Made by a program: the position numbers and the translations under genes
The notes under the pieces: model-generated
What the model saw: the letters and a program-made list of their open reading frames with translations, nothing else
Databases searched by the model: none
Told to the model about the DNA's origin: nothing
Assembly: GCA_023213395.1 (NCBI GenBank)
Contig: CM041465.1
Coordinates: 148,683,741-148,747,740, forward strand
Source: Cycas panzhihuaensis
Taxonomy: Eukaryota > Cycadophyta
DNA: 64,000 nucleotides
Direction of reading: 5' to 3'
In this document: positions 10,082 to 22,183 of the stretch, one piece after another
Numbering within the stretch: the first letter of the stretch is position 1
Layout of the letters: the number at the start of each line of letters is the position of its first letter

Positions 10082-12610
10082 TGTGGTACCAGAGCGAGGG
10101 TTGTCTCATCCTCATTGCACTACCAAGGAGACCATTTCCTCTCCTCCATAATCCATGTGGAGCATTTTTTTTTAATCATTGAGAGCGTTTCATTATTGTA
10201 ATATTTTCTTGCAAAATATATTTGTATCCTCTCCATTTTGCAAGTTCAAAGAGAATCAAAATTGCTCGCAAGAGTAGCAAATTTTCTGGTGAAAATCTTC
10301 TCTCAAACTGCTTGTTTGCAGCATTCTTTTTCGTAGTTTCTGAGGGGAGTTTTTGCCAGAGTTCAAAGCCAGGCAAAGAGGAGATATATTGAGCCAACAA
10401 AGGAGCATAACGACTGTTCACAGTCTGCAGGAGACTGTTTGTACAAAAACTGTACAGACAATATGGAATTCCGTACAGTGTACGGTCTGAAAAATTCAGA
10501 AGTCTCAGATCAAGTTGAAAATCAGTAGGAAAGTTCGCCCAAGCCCCCTAATCATCTTTCTCTTCTGGGTCGACTTCAGATTCGGCCCCAAAACACCAAA
10601 AATCAGCAAAAAAGGGTTGCAGCCCCAAAATATGTTTTTCTCAGACCTTTGTCAGATTTTTGAGTTTCAGCTAGTGAAACCACATAGATTTGGAATGTCT
10701 TTTCTCGATCTATCCATTGGAACAGTTTCATTGAATTTTGACACTTGACTTGAAAGATACAAGCACTTTTTCATTTGGAGGAGTATGTTGACCGCGACCT
10801 ATAATCAATGCTTTTTTGATTTTTTTGAAGGTTTTGAAACTTCAAATCTGGGCAGTGTACGTCCCGATCTACATTTTGGAAAAATTTCATTTTTCTTGAT
10901 TTCTGTGCCAAAAAGAAGCAAAATCAAATTTCAAAAAATTCAAAATCTAATATTTTTTCCCCTTTTTTGAAAAAAAAGGAGAAGAAAAAAGGGGGTTTTT
11001 AAAGAATTCAAAATTTTAAAAAAGAGGGAAATTTGTAAAAGTATTGGGTCACCTGGATCGGAGCAAAATCTGGTACCCATAGTTTATCTTTTTGCGTGAT
11101 TTTTCAGCACATAAAAGCACATAAAAAAAGGGCAAACAAAAAGGCACAAAAGCAAGAACTTCTAGCATTCTTATTTCAAGTTTTAGTTTCATTTTTCAGC
11201 ATATCGAGAACACATATTCACATTCCCTTAAAATGAACACATCTCGTATGCTTATTCTGCTAGCTTATACCTGTTTGCACACTTGCCAGGGTTGAGATAC
11301 CTTGGTTGGCAGAACTTCATGCTGTAAAGGAGGTGTGGGTCTCAAGTTAGGTCTAGACATAACCAGAATAGTGGTGGAGCGATTGGTTAGCCATACCAAC
11401 GACTCCTGTCAGGGATTATTCGGATAACCATCTGGAAAAACGAAACTTAATGCAAGATAATTAAGTTACACGGTCTAATATCTATCATAGCTGTGGGTAT
11501 GTAGTATCACTTGACTCTTCGGAGAAGGTATATCGTTGCTCATTGGTGAATTGGGAGTGCCTAGGCTCTGCTACAACTTGGATTTCATCACCAAGTGTAG
11601 TTGCGGGTATCATGGGTGAAGGCCATCATTAATTCAACTAGAAGCCTTAGGCATCCTTGATTACATTTGGACACAACCTCAACTACATCTGGACATAAGT
11701 GTGAGGTTAGTGGTATGATCACAAATCGTCATTTGACACATCTTGTAAGGTTGCCGGAAATGGCTACAACCAATGATCTTTATCTCTTTCGCCATTTGCC
11801 ATCTATATTGTTTTGCACACATTACAATGTCTGGTTGGGTCTTCTTCTACTTTACCATTGAATGTTGGTAATTTCTGGTTTGCGCCTTTCGATGATGTTG
11901 CCATCGTGGATGTTAGTGATTCTGATGACTTAGTTGGAGATCTTGCATATCTTAATTGTTGCAACCTACGTTGTCTAAAATCGTTCTTCTGTTTCTTTCT
12001 TCTTCATTCGTAGTAATTTCCAAATAATGTCCTTTTTTGTTTAGGGCTAGTGTGTTCTTGTTCTTGCAAATCAATTGAGGATTGCTCCTGTTCTTGTAAA
12101 CTTAGGTGAGTAAATGCTTCCTCAATTTCTTCTAAATATGGGTTGGGGCCATGTTGTTGTTCTCAGGCTTGCTACACTTTTCATTCTCGATTTATGATTG
12201 ACCAATCAATTTGCGTTAATGTCCTCGACTCTTGTTACCTTTGTGCACATATTCAATCAGATCTTCTTATTTGCAATTATTGATTAATCTTCCTCGTCGG
12301 CTCATGCTTAAATACGTACACTGGTTGTTCAGAATCAGGCATCAAAACTAGACATTAGGAACAAAAATAGTCCAAAATATTAGCGAGCATTACTTGTTCT
12401 TGTACAATAATATTATCTAAATAATACTCGATGATGCCTTTCCATATCAGGAAAGATTTCAATTCATTAATAATCCTAAGATCTACATTCGAAAATTGGA
12501 CGAGTGCTAACTCCCCCGATTATGTTGATTTCCGTATCGATTCCGAATCACCATCTACATCTAACTTGTCATCAACACTTTAGTCCATCCATGTTGCCTC
12601 GTTCCTAGGT
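10082..12610 (+). other. Non-coding interior next to the 9738 LTR; no gene seen
   Basis: Starts with the primer-binding site. 10100-11150 looks like a retroelement leader, A/T-rich with homopolymers. 11280-11700 is more complex DNA without a usable frame. On the minus strand, 12000-12610 may be the start of a gypsy interior leading from the LTR at 12627, as it follows that element's primer-binding site (12611-12625). I support no protein here. Confidence 0.4.
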
Positions 12611-12626
12611 CCGCAACGACACCAAA

Positions 12627-12982
12627 TGTTAGTTAGCATCCACGGGTTCTTACTAGGAAGAGAACAAATGGTACCATACGTAACACAATCACATCATCAT
12701 AAGGACATCATATGAACAATACTCCAAGATAGTAATTACAGAATGTACACAACATAGTATATCTTTATTACATCAAAATTGTTATACACAATGGAGAAAG
12801 ATGTGATCATCCCACACTAGTCTGGTATCGTCCACCAGGATCAGGATGCGCAACATCGCATACCCTCCTCTTCCTATTACATATATATATTTTTGGAATC
12901 GTTGCTTAATAATGACTTCTAACTAATTAGCCCAACTAACCTCTTTGTTAACATAATATGCAATATTCGCCCATTATTAACA
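12627..12982 (-). repeat. Unpaired minus-strand LTR, gypsy-type primer-binding site
   Basis: On the minus strand it begins TGTTAATAATGGGCG and ends GCTAACTAACA, so the termini are TGTTA...TAACA. It is followed on that strand by TTTGGTGTCGTTGCGG (12611-12626), a gypsy-style primer-binding site. No partner LTR was found. Confidence 0.6.
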
Positions 12983-13012
12983 AAATGGGTCTCGACACCT
13001 GCTCTAATACCA

Positions 13013-13530
13013 TGTTGAAATATAACAAAGTAGATCTATTGGACATATGAATATATAATAAAGCACATATGCATAAGGTGATAGCAGATGTAAATAATAA
13101 ATGAAGAAACTAAAGAATGAAGTATATACATACACATAAGACAATAAAGCTTGTGGAAGATGATCGTCCTCAATTATTACATTAGGTATGGATACATACT
13201 TATAGTACAGTCATCTAATACTTGTCCAATCACATGTAAGAACCCTTATGTCCATGAATGAGACATTTACATGAATAGGTGTGCACCACCTTGCACACAA
13301 CTTAATATATCCCAATTTAATATTGCTATGAGAGAGTTAAGGGGGACTCCTTAACAATAACGTTAACTAATTAAACATTATCTCTAATGGGCCATAATAG
13401 TTTAATGAAGTCGGCTAGAGTATGAAATGCTACATAATAATGTTGGCCAGAGTAAACCATAAAAGTTATATAATGAAGTTGGCTAGATTTTACCATATTG
13501 GGGTTGGTTTCCTGGAGTGGGAATGCTACA
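13013..13530 (-). repeat. Unpaired minus-strand LTR, Met-type primer-binding site
   Basis: The minus strand starts TGTAGCATTCCC and ends ATATTTCAACA, followed by TGGTATTAGAGC (13001-13012), a clear Met-type primer-binding site. Only about 30 bp of its interior remain before the LTR at 12982 interrupts it, suggesting that the 12627-12982 element inserted there. Confidence 0.65.
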
Positions 13531-14652
13531 AAGTTATCTTGGAATTTTCATTTGTGTATTGCTTAAGGTGACTTAAAGTAGTGAAAGAAAAACAACTCAA
13601 CAACAATTTATGGGCTATTTATAGCTAGTTGGCTAATTTGTTTCAAAATTTTCAAAAATAAATTTGTAAATAAGAAAAATTTTAAAAATATATTAGCCCA
13701 AATCATGAAGATTTCATTAAAAATTTTATGATATTTGCCTATCTTGCTCATTCTATTTCCCTTATTTTTTGCATCCATCCATCCATCCAACGATTCCTAC
13801 AAATTAGCACAAACAAGAAAAATGCCTATTTGAAAGTGCTCTCTTAAATGGATTAGGTGTTAGTGAAGTAGTTGCTGCAGTATAAATCACATACAAATAA
13901 GAACTATCCAAGCAAAGGGGAATGCTGCTCCTACAAATGTGTATTGATCCATGTAAAGCAAAACAATACCAAAACATGAACAAATGGAAATGGAGACTAA
14001 TGGTAGCCAATTTTATTGATGGTGAAAGTCATGATTACAAATGTAAATAAGTAAATGGCTTGCCCAAATGTGGAGTTGCGAATATTTGATGGACCTCTTC
14101 TCATTTTTCCTCTCAAGATTGACGTTTCATGATAGAGCCTTCAACTATGTCCTAAGAAGAAGAGGATGGGAACGAGGTATTGGAATCCTTCACATTGCAA
14201 TGGATCTTGTTAAAAGCATGATCTCTTTAGGAATGTGCTACAATACCAAAGATTCTAATTGTTGGTCCCTCTTTGGGAGGGGTGTTTGGAGAATAAATGC
14301 ATAAATGCTTTTAGAGGTTGTATAACCATTTCATAGTGTAAAGCCACATGCTATCCATCAGAAGAGGAGCAATCTTGTTTTTTAATGGTTTTTGTGATGA
14401 ATTTGTCCCAGTCTATAGGAATTGGTGCATCTTTGTATAATTTTTAGGATAACTTAAATATAACTAGCTTAAGCCTTCCACATAGATGAAGAGGGGTTTT
14501 CCATGGATTTCTAGATGTTGCAACCTTTGTTGAAAGGTGTAAAATATTGCTGTAACACTTGTGGAAGAGACTGATTTTGCATTTAGGTTCCTTCCATCAT
14601 TCACTAACATGTAGCTCATACATAGGGATTTTAGTGTAGAATTTGAAAGAAC
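13531..14652. other. No recognised gene or element
   Basis: AT-rich DNA with no domain I recognise. An ORF at 14068-14304 (78 aa) has no recognisable motif and no supporting context. The stretch ends at 14652, where homology to the EA LTR begins. Confidence 0.4.
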
Positions 14653-14887
14653 TAGGTGTGCTGCATGATTGACGAGTGTTGATCATGCATGCAAAGACAT
14701 TGCATGTTTGACAAGTGTCAAACATGCATGCATATGTGCAAACATGCAAGAGAGGGGAAGAAGGTCATTGACTCTTAAGTTATAACATGTTACTACATTA
14801 GAAAAGTATGGGTGTGTATTTTACACATTAAGTATAAAGTATTAAACTTAATATATAACTTAACAATAAAACACAAAGGTTCTAACC
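14653..14887 (-). repeat. 3' LTR of EA, truncated
   Basis: Matches 28074-28308, including CACACCC and the inverted repeat at 14701-14728 (half-site TGCATGTTTGACA). Homology stops at 14653, so R and U5 are lost. Compared with E1/E2 LTRs the half-site differs by a paired change (GG/CC to GC/GC). Confidence 0.75.
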
Positions 14888-14904
14888 GCCCCCCCTGCCC
14901 TTAA

Positions 14905-16596
14905 TGTTTATATTGTTGAGTCTTACACCAAGGCCATTTATGAAATGTTCAAACTTTTCTCTACCAAGTGATTGTGTAGATATGGATCCACAAATGTCTA
15001 TGTATACTAGTTGCAATAACTGTTTTGCCTTCCATGCTTGACTTTTTTAAAAGGATTCTTTGTGTTGTTTCCCTATAATGTGGGCTTCATATAGGCATTT
15101 ACCTAATAAGATCTTGGGTAAGTCAAACACCATGTTTCTTTTGAACATCAACTTGATGCTCTCTAGGTTTAAGTGACCTAGTCTATTATGCCATAGTTTT
15201 TCTTTAGTAAGTGACTGAGTGATGTAGGCATGTGATTTGCCAAGTGTTCCATTTGGTTTGTAAAGTCCATGGTCCTTGTAACCAATAGCAATGACTTAGT
15301 TTTTTTGTCACTTATTGTACATTTTCCATTTTTAAATAACACACTCATTTATTGCTTGTCAAATTGGTTAATAGAGGAGATTTCTAGACATCAATGGAAC
15401 TAGAAAGACATTGCCATTGGGAAATAATCGAACAGGGTTCTGTGGAGTGTTGAATGAGGCAATTTTTCTAGCATTAGAAATTCAAATAATTAGATTATTT
15501 CCAAAGGTAATTGTTTGTCCCTTGTCCTTTTCAATATCTTCTAATAATTCTGCATCACTTGTCATGTGATGGGATGTGCTAGAGTCGACAATCCGAGTGT
15601 TATCATTGTTGTTGTTGTCATATGCTCAAAACAAATTTTCATCATCATACTAATTGTTATGGCTTTGATAGCCACCTATATGCCCCCGTTTGATTTCCAT
15701 GATGACCTCCTTGATATGTACCTCGATTTGGTCTTTGTGGGGGTTGTTGCTACTATTGCATATCGTGCTACCTCTTTTTACATTCGAGTTGAATGCAACC
15801 AACCTTGCCACAATAATGACATACAACTATTTTGGATTTGGAAGCATTTATGTTAAAATTACCAAATTTTCTCTAAAAATTTTGCTTGGGTACCATAGGT
15901 TGCTTGCCTTTGTGCTTTGTAGTGAAAGCACTAGATGTTGTCCCTTCATCCTAGCGAGAGTAGATTTCCTCTTCTCATATCAAGAGACTTTCTAGTTGAT
16001 TGAAAGTCATTGTGCCTAAAGTACCTTCTTGAGTAATTGATGAAATAAAGCCATTGTACTCCCTTAGTAATACATTAATTGTGACAATTACAAGGTCTTC
16101 ATCTATAGTTAGTTTGCCGAATGCTATCAATTGATTATTAATTTTCTTTACATTTGACAAGAATGTTGTCATAGGTTCAACAAATTTAATGCTAAACAAC
16201 TTAGCTTTGGACATAACCATGTGAGCATCATCTCACCTTTCCTCCAATGATAACAAAATATGCCAAGCTTCTTTTGAAGTGGATGCATTAGCTATATTTT
16301 GATCAATAGTATTGTGAATTGTCATGTGCAAAAATGGTGTGAATTGTCATGTGCAAAAATGGTAATGTTATCTCATCTTTAGCTTCTTAAGCAACAATAG
16401 CAACAGGATCTGCAAGAATCATCACATTAGAATCTGTAGGATTTGGAGTAGGAGTAGGTTTAAGAATTCTTTCACATACATAACTCCATTGTTCATTCAT
16501 AATTAATAAGTTCTTTGCTTGTTTCTTCCAGTCTTGGAAATTTTCAGGTCTATTGAGTTTAATAGGATTTACTTTAAGCATTGATATAACAATCAT
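14905..16596 (-). pseudogene. EA gag-pol remnant with large internal deletion
   Basis: Gag starts at 16596 (MIVISMLKVNPIKLNRPENF) and continues at 16220-15975 (SKAKLFSIKFVEPMTTFLSN), aligning with E1 and E2 Gag. The zinc-knuckle region near 15800 is broken. Protease and integrase N-terminal traces lie at 15560-15000 (HNRLGHLNLESIKLM, then YIDICGSIS). From there the sequence passes straight to the RNase H C-terminus (SLGREKFEHFINGLGV, about 14980-14930). The integrase core, RT and most of RNase H are therefore deleted. Confidence 0.8.
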
Positions 16597-18096
16597 TTTT
16601 AAAGTTAAGTTTTTGTAACTAAAAGATTGATTTTGGAACTCTCAAGCTTTCACCGCTTAACTTCCACTTGTAAACACATCAACAACCCTAATCCATGAAG
16701 AGATCTAATAGTTGAAGAATGTGAAGAAAGTGGAGGGCTACACTTTTAAGTGGCCCACCGCTGATCTATAAAAGAGATCCAATAATTGGCCAAGGATCAT
16801 TTTTTTAGTATAAGGAGGTAGGGTTGATTTGCACGACATACTGTGCTTTCCTTAGAGTTCTTAGCTCTAATAATACCCTTTTCGAACCTCTTCCTATAAA
16901 ATTTATCTTAGTTGCTGTGCACAAACGCACAACTGATTGGTTCCCTAAGGAATGCACCAATCTTAGGAATTTGAGGCAAGGTTTAGAACATTTTTCTAGC
17001 CTTCCTACTTAGAAATTTTAATAAAATGATGTGTAGTGAGTTGCCAAGTGAAGTTATTGGAAAATTTCCAAGTAACTCAATGCTTAAAATAAAGCTTAAG
17101 TGCTACCAAGTATGATGCTGATATGATAAAAATAGATGCTTGTTTGCATGTAGTGCTTTGTAATATTCCTTCCTTAGTGCACAAAGTGAAGTATTTTAAA
17201 GAGCACTAAGCAAATTTTGTGCAAAAATTAAGCACTCAAGGATGCCTTAGGACCTTTAATGGTCCTACCACACTCTAAAAAGTTGATTTTTGTTAGTGTT
17301 GATGTACTTTTTGAGCCCATTTTGATGAGATAGGTCACCACATAGGGAGCCTAAAATCAAGTACAATGGTGAATTTTTCATAGAGGGCAATGAAAATTGC
17401 TTAAAAATAGTGTACAACTTAGAAAAAACACTTGCAAATTTTTTCGAGTGTTGGAGTGTGCTCAATTCATAAGAAAAATTGATTTTCACTTTAAAAATGA
17501 TTAAATATCACTTAAATCTCAAACTTTAGAAAAATAACTTTTATCATCTTTGGAATATTCTTTGGAATATTGCAAAGGATATGATATAAAGTTATAAAAC
17601 AATAGTTATAAACTTAAATTTTTCAAAAATGCTCCTTCCAGGTGGAGGCAGTGATGAAAAATCTTACCAGTCGATTGTAATAAGCAAAATCTAGATCGAT
17701 TTCTTCATATAATGGATCAAATCTATTCGTATGATGAAGGGAATGAATTTTGGAGGTCGCTTGATGAGATTCAAGCTTGAAATGACAAGATGTGAGTCGT
17801 AGGCAGGTCATGAGATGTGCACAACAACAGAGAGAAGAGTGGACAACAACCAAGGCAAATGACATAGTAGAGCTTAACAAAATGAAGAGTTGCCTCTTTA
17901 ATGTTGGTCAATTAGTCTAAGGCATGTGTAGTACGTTCAATCTTGAAGGAGAGACACCCAACATGTTTTTCTTTATAGATAGCCACTAAATCAAAGGTCT
18001 CAGGAACCAACAGATGCTAGTAATGTGAAAAACACCCAACATGGGTTTTTCACTATAAAAAATGCACCCAATAGAGATTGATGATGCCCAACAGTG
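16597..18096 (-). other. EA leader, gag-proximal part
   Basis: Non-coding leader homologous to those of E1 and E2. It contains the H1 hairpin (17248-17267: minus TAGGACC-ATTAAA-GGTCCTA) and the inner part of H2 (TTGGTGCATTCC...ACCAA on the minus strand near 16930-16960). The repeated short motif CCCAACATG/CCCAACAATG is at about 17950-18095 and again at 20060-20080. TR-GAG1 interrupts the leader at 18096/20009. Confidence 0.65.
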
Positions 18097-18343
18097 TGTT
18101 ACAGGCCTAATCCCGTAACCAATAAACATAGAGAAATAGAAAGAGAAAAAGATAGACAAAAGACAAAGAAGGAGATGAAGTTCCAAAGAACATTCATTGA
18201 CATAAGATTACAAATACTCAATGGTGTTCCAACTCATACATTACATACATATATATAGGGCTATTAAGGCTACCCATCTCTTGGACTTATGCATGTGGGA
18301 TAATTAAAATAAGAGTAACCTCATATGGTGGAGGATCATAACA
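18097..18343 (-). repeat. 3' LTR of TR-GAG1
   Basis: TGTTACAGGCC...GATCATAACA on the plus strand. Nearly identical to 19762-20008. A TATA-like run (ACATATATATAGGGC) is at 18245-18260. Confidence 0.85.
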
Positions 18344-18902
18344 TGCCCTCCCCCACTAAAATGCTTCGCCCTTGAAGCATCTTGATTTAATGATACATGT
18401 GACCACCTCCTGTTATTATTATCCAATCGATAGTTCCTGCGAAGGTCATAAAAAAAGCTACGCATGGAATGGGATCTGCCCATTCCAAGTTGATTTTGAT
18501 ACACCCTAGATGTCTTTTGATATGCTTTGGATATCTATAATCTTGAAATCTTAAGCTTGAATGTTGTGCTTGCTTAGTGTATGTAGTTTATGAGGGCCTT
18601 GTCTGATAAGTTTTGTCGCATTGGGCCTCTTGATAATGTGGATGTCGATATGGTTCCATTTTAGTTTGTCTTTCAACCATTAGCGATGCCTTTTCTTCCT
18701 TGTCCTTAGGTACATCTGATGGTGTGGGGTGACAAACAACTACTGCTATTTGCTCATGACATTCATTTTCTCTCTCACCATCCTTCTTTTATTTTGAACT
18801 TTGTGGAGTAGGGAGAATTTCTTATTCCACCTTACGCTTGAACTTCTCGAGTATGTGGTGAGCTTCTTGTTTATCTTGCTCAAGTTGTTTTGTCTCTTCC
18901 CA

Positions 18903-19163
18903 CTAAGAAGCATTATATTTTCTACAGATATCAAATTGGAGCCAAGAAAATGTATTAAATGGACTAGTTGTGTTATACCACTTCTTAAACCAAAGGTAAG
19001 CCTCTCCTTGTAGATACAATGAGGCAACTTTAGACATCTCTTTATTGTTCTTGTAGTCAACATCAAATGATTCTAAATATAGATGCACTTTTCTAACCCA
19101 ATCATCTATAGAAAGAGTCCCATTTGCATTAAATATGCGAGGTATAAGCCTTTTTGTAGCCAT
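18903..19163 (-). pseudogene. TR-GAG1 gag fragment
   Basis: 86 residues from ATG (19163), MATKRLIPRIFNANGTLSID. It reads as the N-terminal part of a Retrotrans_gag domain: W at about 22, hydrophobic YLESF, then LYLQGEAYLWFKKWY at about 49-63 and SWLQF at about 73, the usual L-x-G-A-x-x-W pattern of gypsy-type capsids. It stops at NAS-stop, where family members would continue. A downstream out-of-frame stretch reads a charged coil (EQDKQEAHHILEKFKRK), so a frameshift or stop has cut the protein. No zinc knuckle is seen. Confidence 0.75.
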
Positions 19164-19761
19164 GATAATATAGATGTAGGAGAGATTAGGGGGTGTCTAT
19201 AGCCTGTTATCCCCCGATTTTGATACAAAAATAAATATTAAGCCTCAACAGCAATGGTTTTATGACCAAAGTCTGAACGACCAAGAAAAGTATGATATGA
19301 AACCCTTATATTCAAAGTTTTTATCTCTGAAAAAAAATATAGCTCAAAAATACATAAAATATGGATTAAAATGATGGCCTCTAAAATACGATTCCAATGG
19401 TTTAGACGAAATTGAATTATGATATCTGGATAAAAAATTATGACCTTTTAAGAAATTCACTAGTAGGGTTTTTAGGGACTACAACAATACCTACTCGTAA
19501 AATGCTTATAACTTTCTTCTCCAAACTCCGATCAACTTCAAACCACTTCCATTGGAAAATAATTTAAAAAACACAGAATTGAAAAAAATTGAGGTTATTT
19601 GGATACCTGTAGCCAAAGTTATGGCTCTTTGAAGTTGAAGTAACAACTTTGTCTCAGAAATATGGTGACGGAAAAATAGGCTGAAATTACAACGTTTATT
19701 CTCTTAGATATACCTTTAAAACCCTTGATGGCACCTCCTAGATCGCTGTTTTGATACCAAT

Positions 19762-20008
19762 TGTTGCAGGCCTAATCCTGTAACCAATAAATATAGAGAA
19801 ATAGAAAGAGAAAATGATAGACAAAAGACAAAGAAGGAGATGAAGTTCCAAAGAACATTCATTAACATAAGATTACAAATACTCAATGTTGTTTCCACTT
19901 ATACATTACACACATATATATAGGGCTATTAAGGCTACCCATCTCTTGGACTTATGCATGTGGGATAATTATAAAAAGAGTAACCTCATATGGTGGATGA
20001 TCATAACA
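19762..20008 (-). repeat. 5' LTR of TR-GAG1
   Basis: Partner of 18097-18343, followed on the minus strand by the primer-binding site at 19761-19747. Confidence 0.85.
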
Positions 20009-20111
20009 CAATGTGTAGATCACTGAAGAGATGCCGAATAGAGTTTGAGCTGTGTCTAAGAAGCCCAACAATGTGCAAGGTAGCTAGAAACTTAGAGTGA
20101 TTTCTGATTTT

Positions 20112-20689
20112 TGTTAAACCTTATGTTTAAATGTTAAGTGAATGTACTTTTATTTTTCATGTAATGTATGCACTTTATACTTTAGGGGTGACTTATCACT
20201 TAAGTGATAAAGTGCACACCCACATTCTTTCTAGTGACACAACGTTGTCACTAAAGGGTCAATGGACCCTCATGCACCTTTTTGAGTAATCCAAGTGATG
20301 TATCTTGGATGTTTGACACTTGTCAAACATCCAAGGCCTTAGGTGAGGATCCAAGCACTTTTGCTCATGATCCAAGTCATGTATCTTGGATGTTTGACAC
20401 TTGTCAAACATCCAAGGCCTTAGGTCTCTCATTTCACTCTATATAAAGAGACCTCTCCTCATTGTCTCATAAGGAGAGTTGAGTCAGATTGTTATGCTAT
20501 CAGCTTGCTAATCAAACTGCTTTTCTTCTTGGGAGGTTGGACCAATTCCAACTCCACATATTGGGTATCATTTTCTCTTGCTCCTATTTCGCTTTGTGCT
20601 CTTTATGCTTTCATGCTTTCATGCATTTATAGTATTGTGATTGTACTTATGATCTTGGGATTAATGTGGCCTAATGCCCATTTTCCACA
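20112..20689 (+). repeat. 5' LTR of E2, with duplicated U3 inverted repeat
   Basis: TGTTAAACC...TTTTCCACA. The 18-bp palindrome is at 20193-20210. The 30-bp inverted-repeat module occurs twice (20305-20334 and 20386-20415, period 81), against once in E1 and the LTR at 56042. The TATA box TATATAAA (20440-20447) is bracketed by GGTCTCT (20423-20429) and AGAGACC (20447-20453). The primer-binding site TGGTATCGAGC follows at 20692-20702. Confidence 0.95.
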
Positions 20690-21465
20690 TTTGGTATCGA
20701 GCTATAAGGTCTCCGAACTTACCTTGTGTAAGCCTTTGTTAGTTTGTTTGAACTTATCTCGTCCTCTTTTTCAACCATTTCGTTGAGGATTTTGGTCGCT
20801 CTTTGAAGATCCAACAAGAGCTCCGGCTCATCTTGATCCGCCAAATCACTCGATCAGAGTTCATCGATTGGTGTCCCACCATCGTCCGACTCATCATTCA
20901 TTGATGTGGACTGTTCACCGTCCACATCAAGACTAAGCTGTCCTTCCTCGGTGAATCAAGACTCACCCATTCGTCACATCCAACTCACCGCTTTGTCAAG
21001 AAGAGGCGCCAACTCGTGATCATCAAAGCCGGCTCACACAAAGAAGCCGCCAACTCAAGATTGGCTCACACCTCACCGCTAACTCAAGATTGGCTCACAC
21101 AAGAAGCATTAATACTCAAGATTTTTGGCCACGGTGTCACTGTCCTCTCGGCTGTCTGTCCCGCCATCTCGGCCAACTCGGCGATTGATAATATCCGCCA
21201 ATTTGTCCAATCAAGACACGTAATTCCATTTCAAAGATTCATATAAGACTGTTTAGCTATCATTATCACGAGTCGGCGGTCAATCATCGCTAACTCAAGA
21301 TCCAAAGATTGCCGGCTCCTCACAGATCGCCACTCACTCGGCTCATTTCTAGCGCCAACTCGGCCTCTGAGAAGGCGCTAACTCGGCCTCTGATTGGCTG
21401 TCCAACTCACCAGAAGGTCGCCAACTCAAGATCTGTATAGGTGCCACCGGCATCTTTATCGCTTG

Positions 21466-21662
21466 TTTTCAAGTGCCAAATCAAGACACTTTCAAGTGCC
21501 AAATCAGACACTTTCCTCAAGCCGCCTTCAAGTGCCAAATCGGCACACTTTCAAGTGCCAAATCAAGACACTTTCCTCAAGCCGCCACCGTCTTCAAGTG
21601 CCAAATCAAGACACTTTCAAGTGCCAAATCATCACACTTTCCTCAAGCCGCCACTGTCTCCA
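21466..21662 (+). repeat. Minisatellite in the E2 leader
   Basis: About seven copies of TTCAAGTGCCAAATCAAGA-type units, grouped into a longer repeat that also contains CTTTCCTCAAGCCGCCAC. The array is free of stops in several frames, which creates overlapping spurious ORFs. Confidence 0.85.
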
Positions 21663-22183
21663 AAGCGCCAGTCGATCCGATCGCTAACTCAACACTCTTC
21701 ATTGGCTCGGCTCCATCTCGATTGCCAACTCGATTGGAAGATCAATCACTTGATAGCATTTTTCTAACAAAATGCCCTTTTGCTCATGAAATTCAAATCT
21801 CCTTTTAGCATATTTTGATCAATATGCTCATGTGAATTCTCTTTAAAAGATTTTAAGAGATTTTTTAAATTTCTTAAGGGGAAATTTTAAAAAGACTTTA
21901 AGTCTTTATAATGGGCCTACTTAAAGTTTTTTTTCACATTGGCACTCTTGATTCTCAAAAAGTACTTGTGTACTTACTGCTTTTAAGCTTTTTTCACACT
22001 TTCATGCTATTAAAGCATCATTGGGCTTAATTATTGTGATCAAGAGGAATATTTTCATTGTAAAGGTGAAGAAAATTACCACCTAACTTCGCTTTTGGCA
22101 CCTTGCATGGTGACCTTGACCTTCTTCAGTTCAAAAGGAAGGCTCATTGTGAAAAGTAATAAAATCACTTTTTCTTGTTGGAT

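Larger units (their letters stand above)
18097..20008 (-). mobile_element. TR-GAG1: small gag-only LTR element, minus strand
   Basis: Two 247-bp LTRs (18097-18343 and 19762-20008) enclose a 1.4-kb interior. On the minus strand the interior has a primer-binding site directly after the right LTR (TTGGTATCAAAACAG, about 19761-19747), a leader, a gag fragment and a purine tract TTTTAGTGGGGGAGGGCA (18361-18344). Flanks CAGTG (18092-18096) and CAATG (20009-20013) match at four of five bases. No protease, integrase or RT is present, so it is non-autonomous. The layout fits the class called terminal-repeat retrotransposons with GAG domain (TR-GAG). Confidence 0.85.

Noticed and set aside
14068-14304. 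78-residue ORF as a possible gene
   Set aside because: No recognisable motif, splice signals or conserved partner; ORFs of this length are expected by chance.
21394-21808. Overlapping ORFs of about 100 residues in three frames
   Set aside because: They run through a stop-free minisatellite in the E2 leader and consist of the repeat translated in each frame; no protein is implied.
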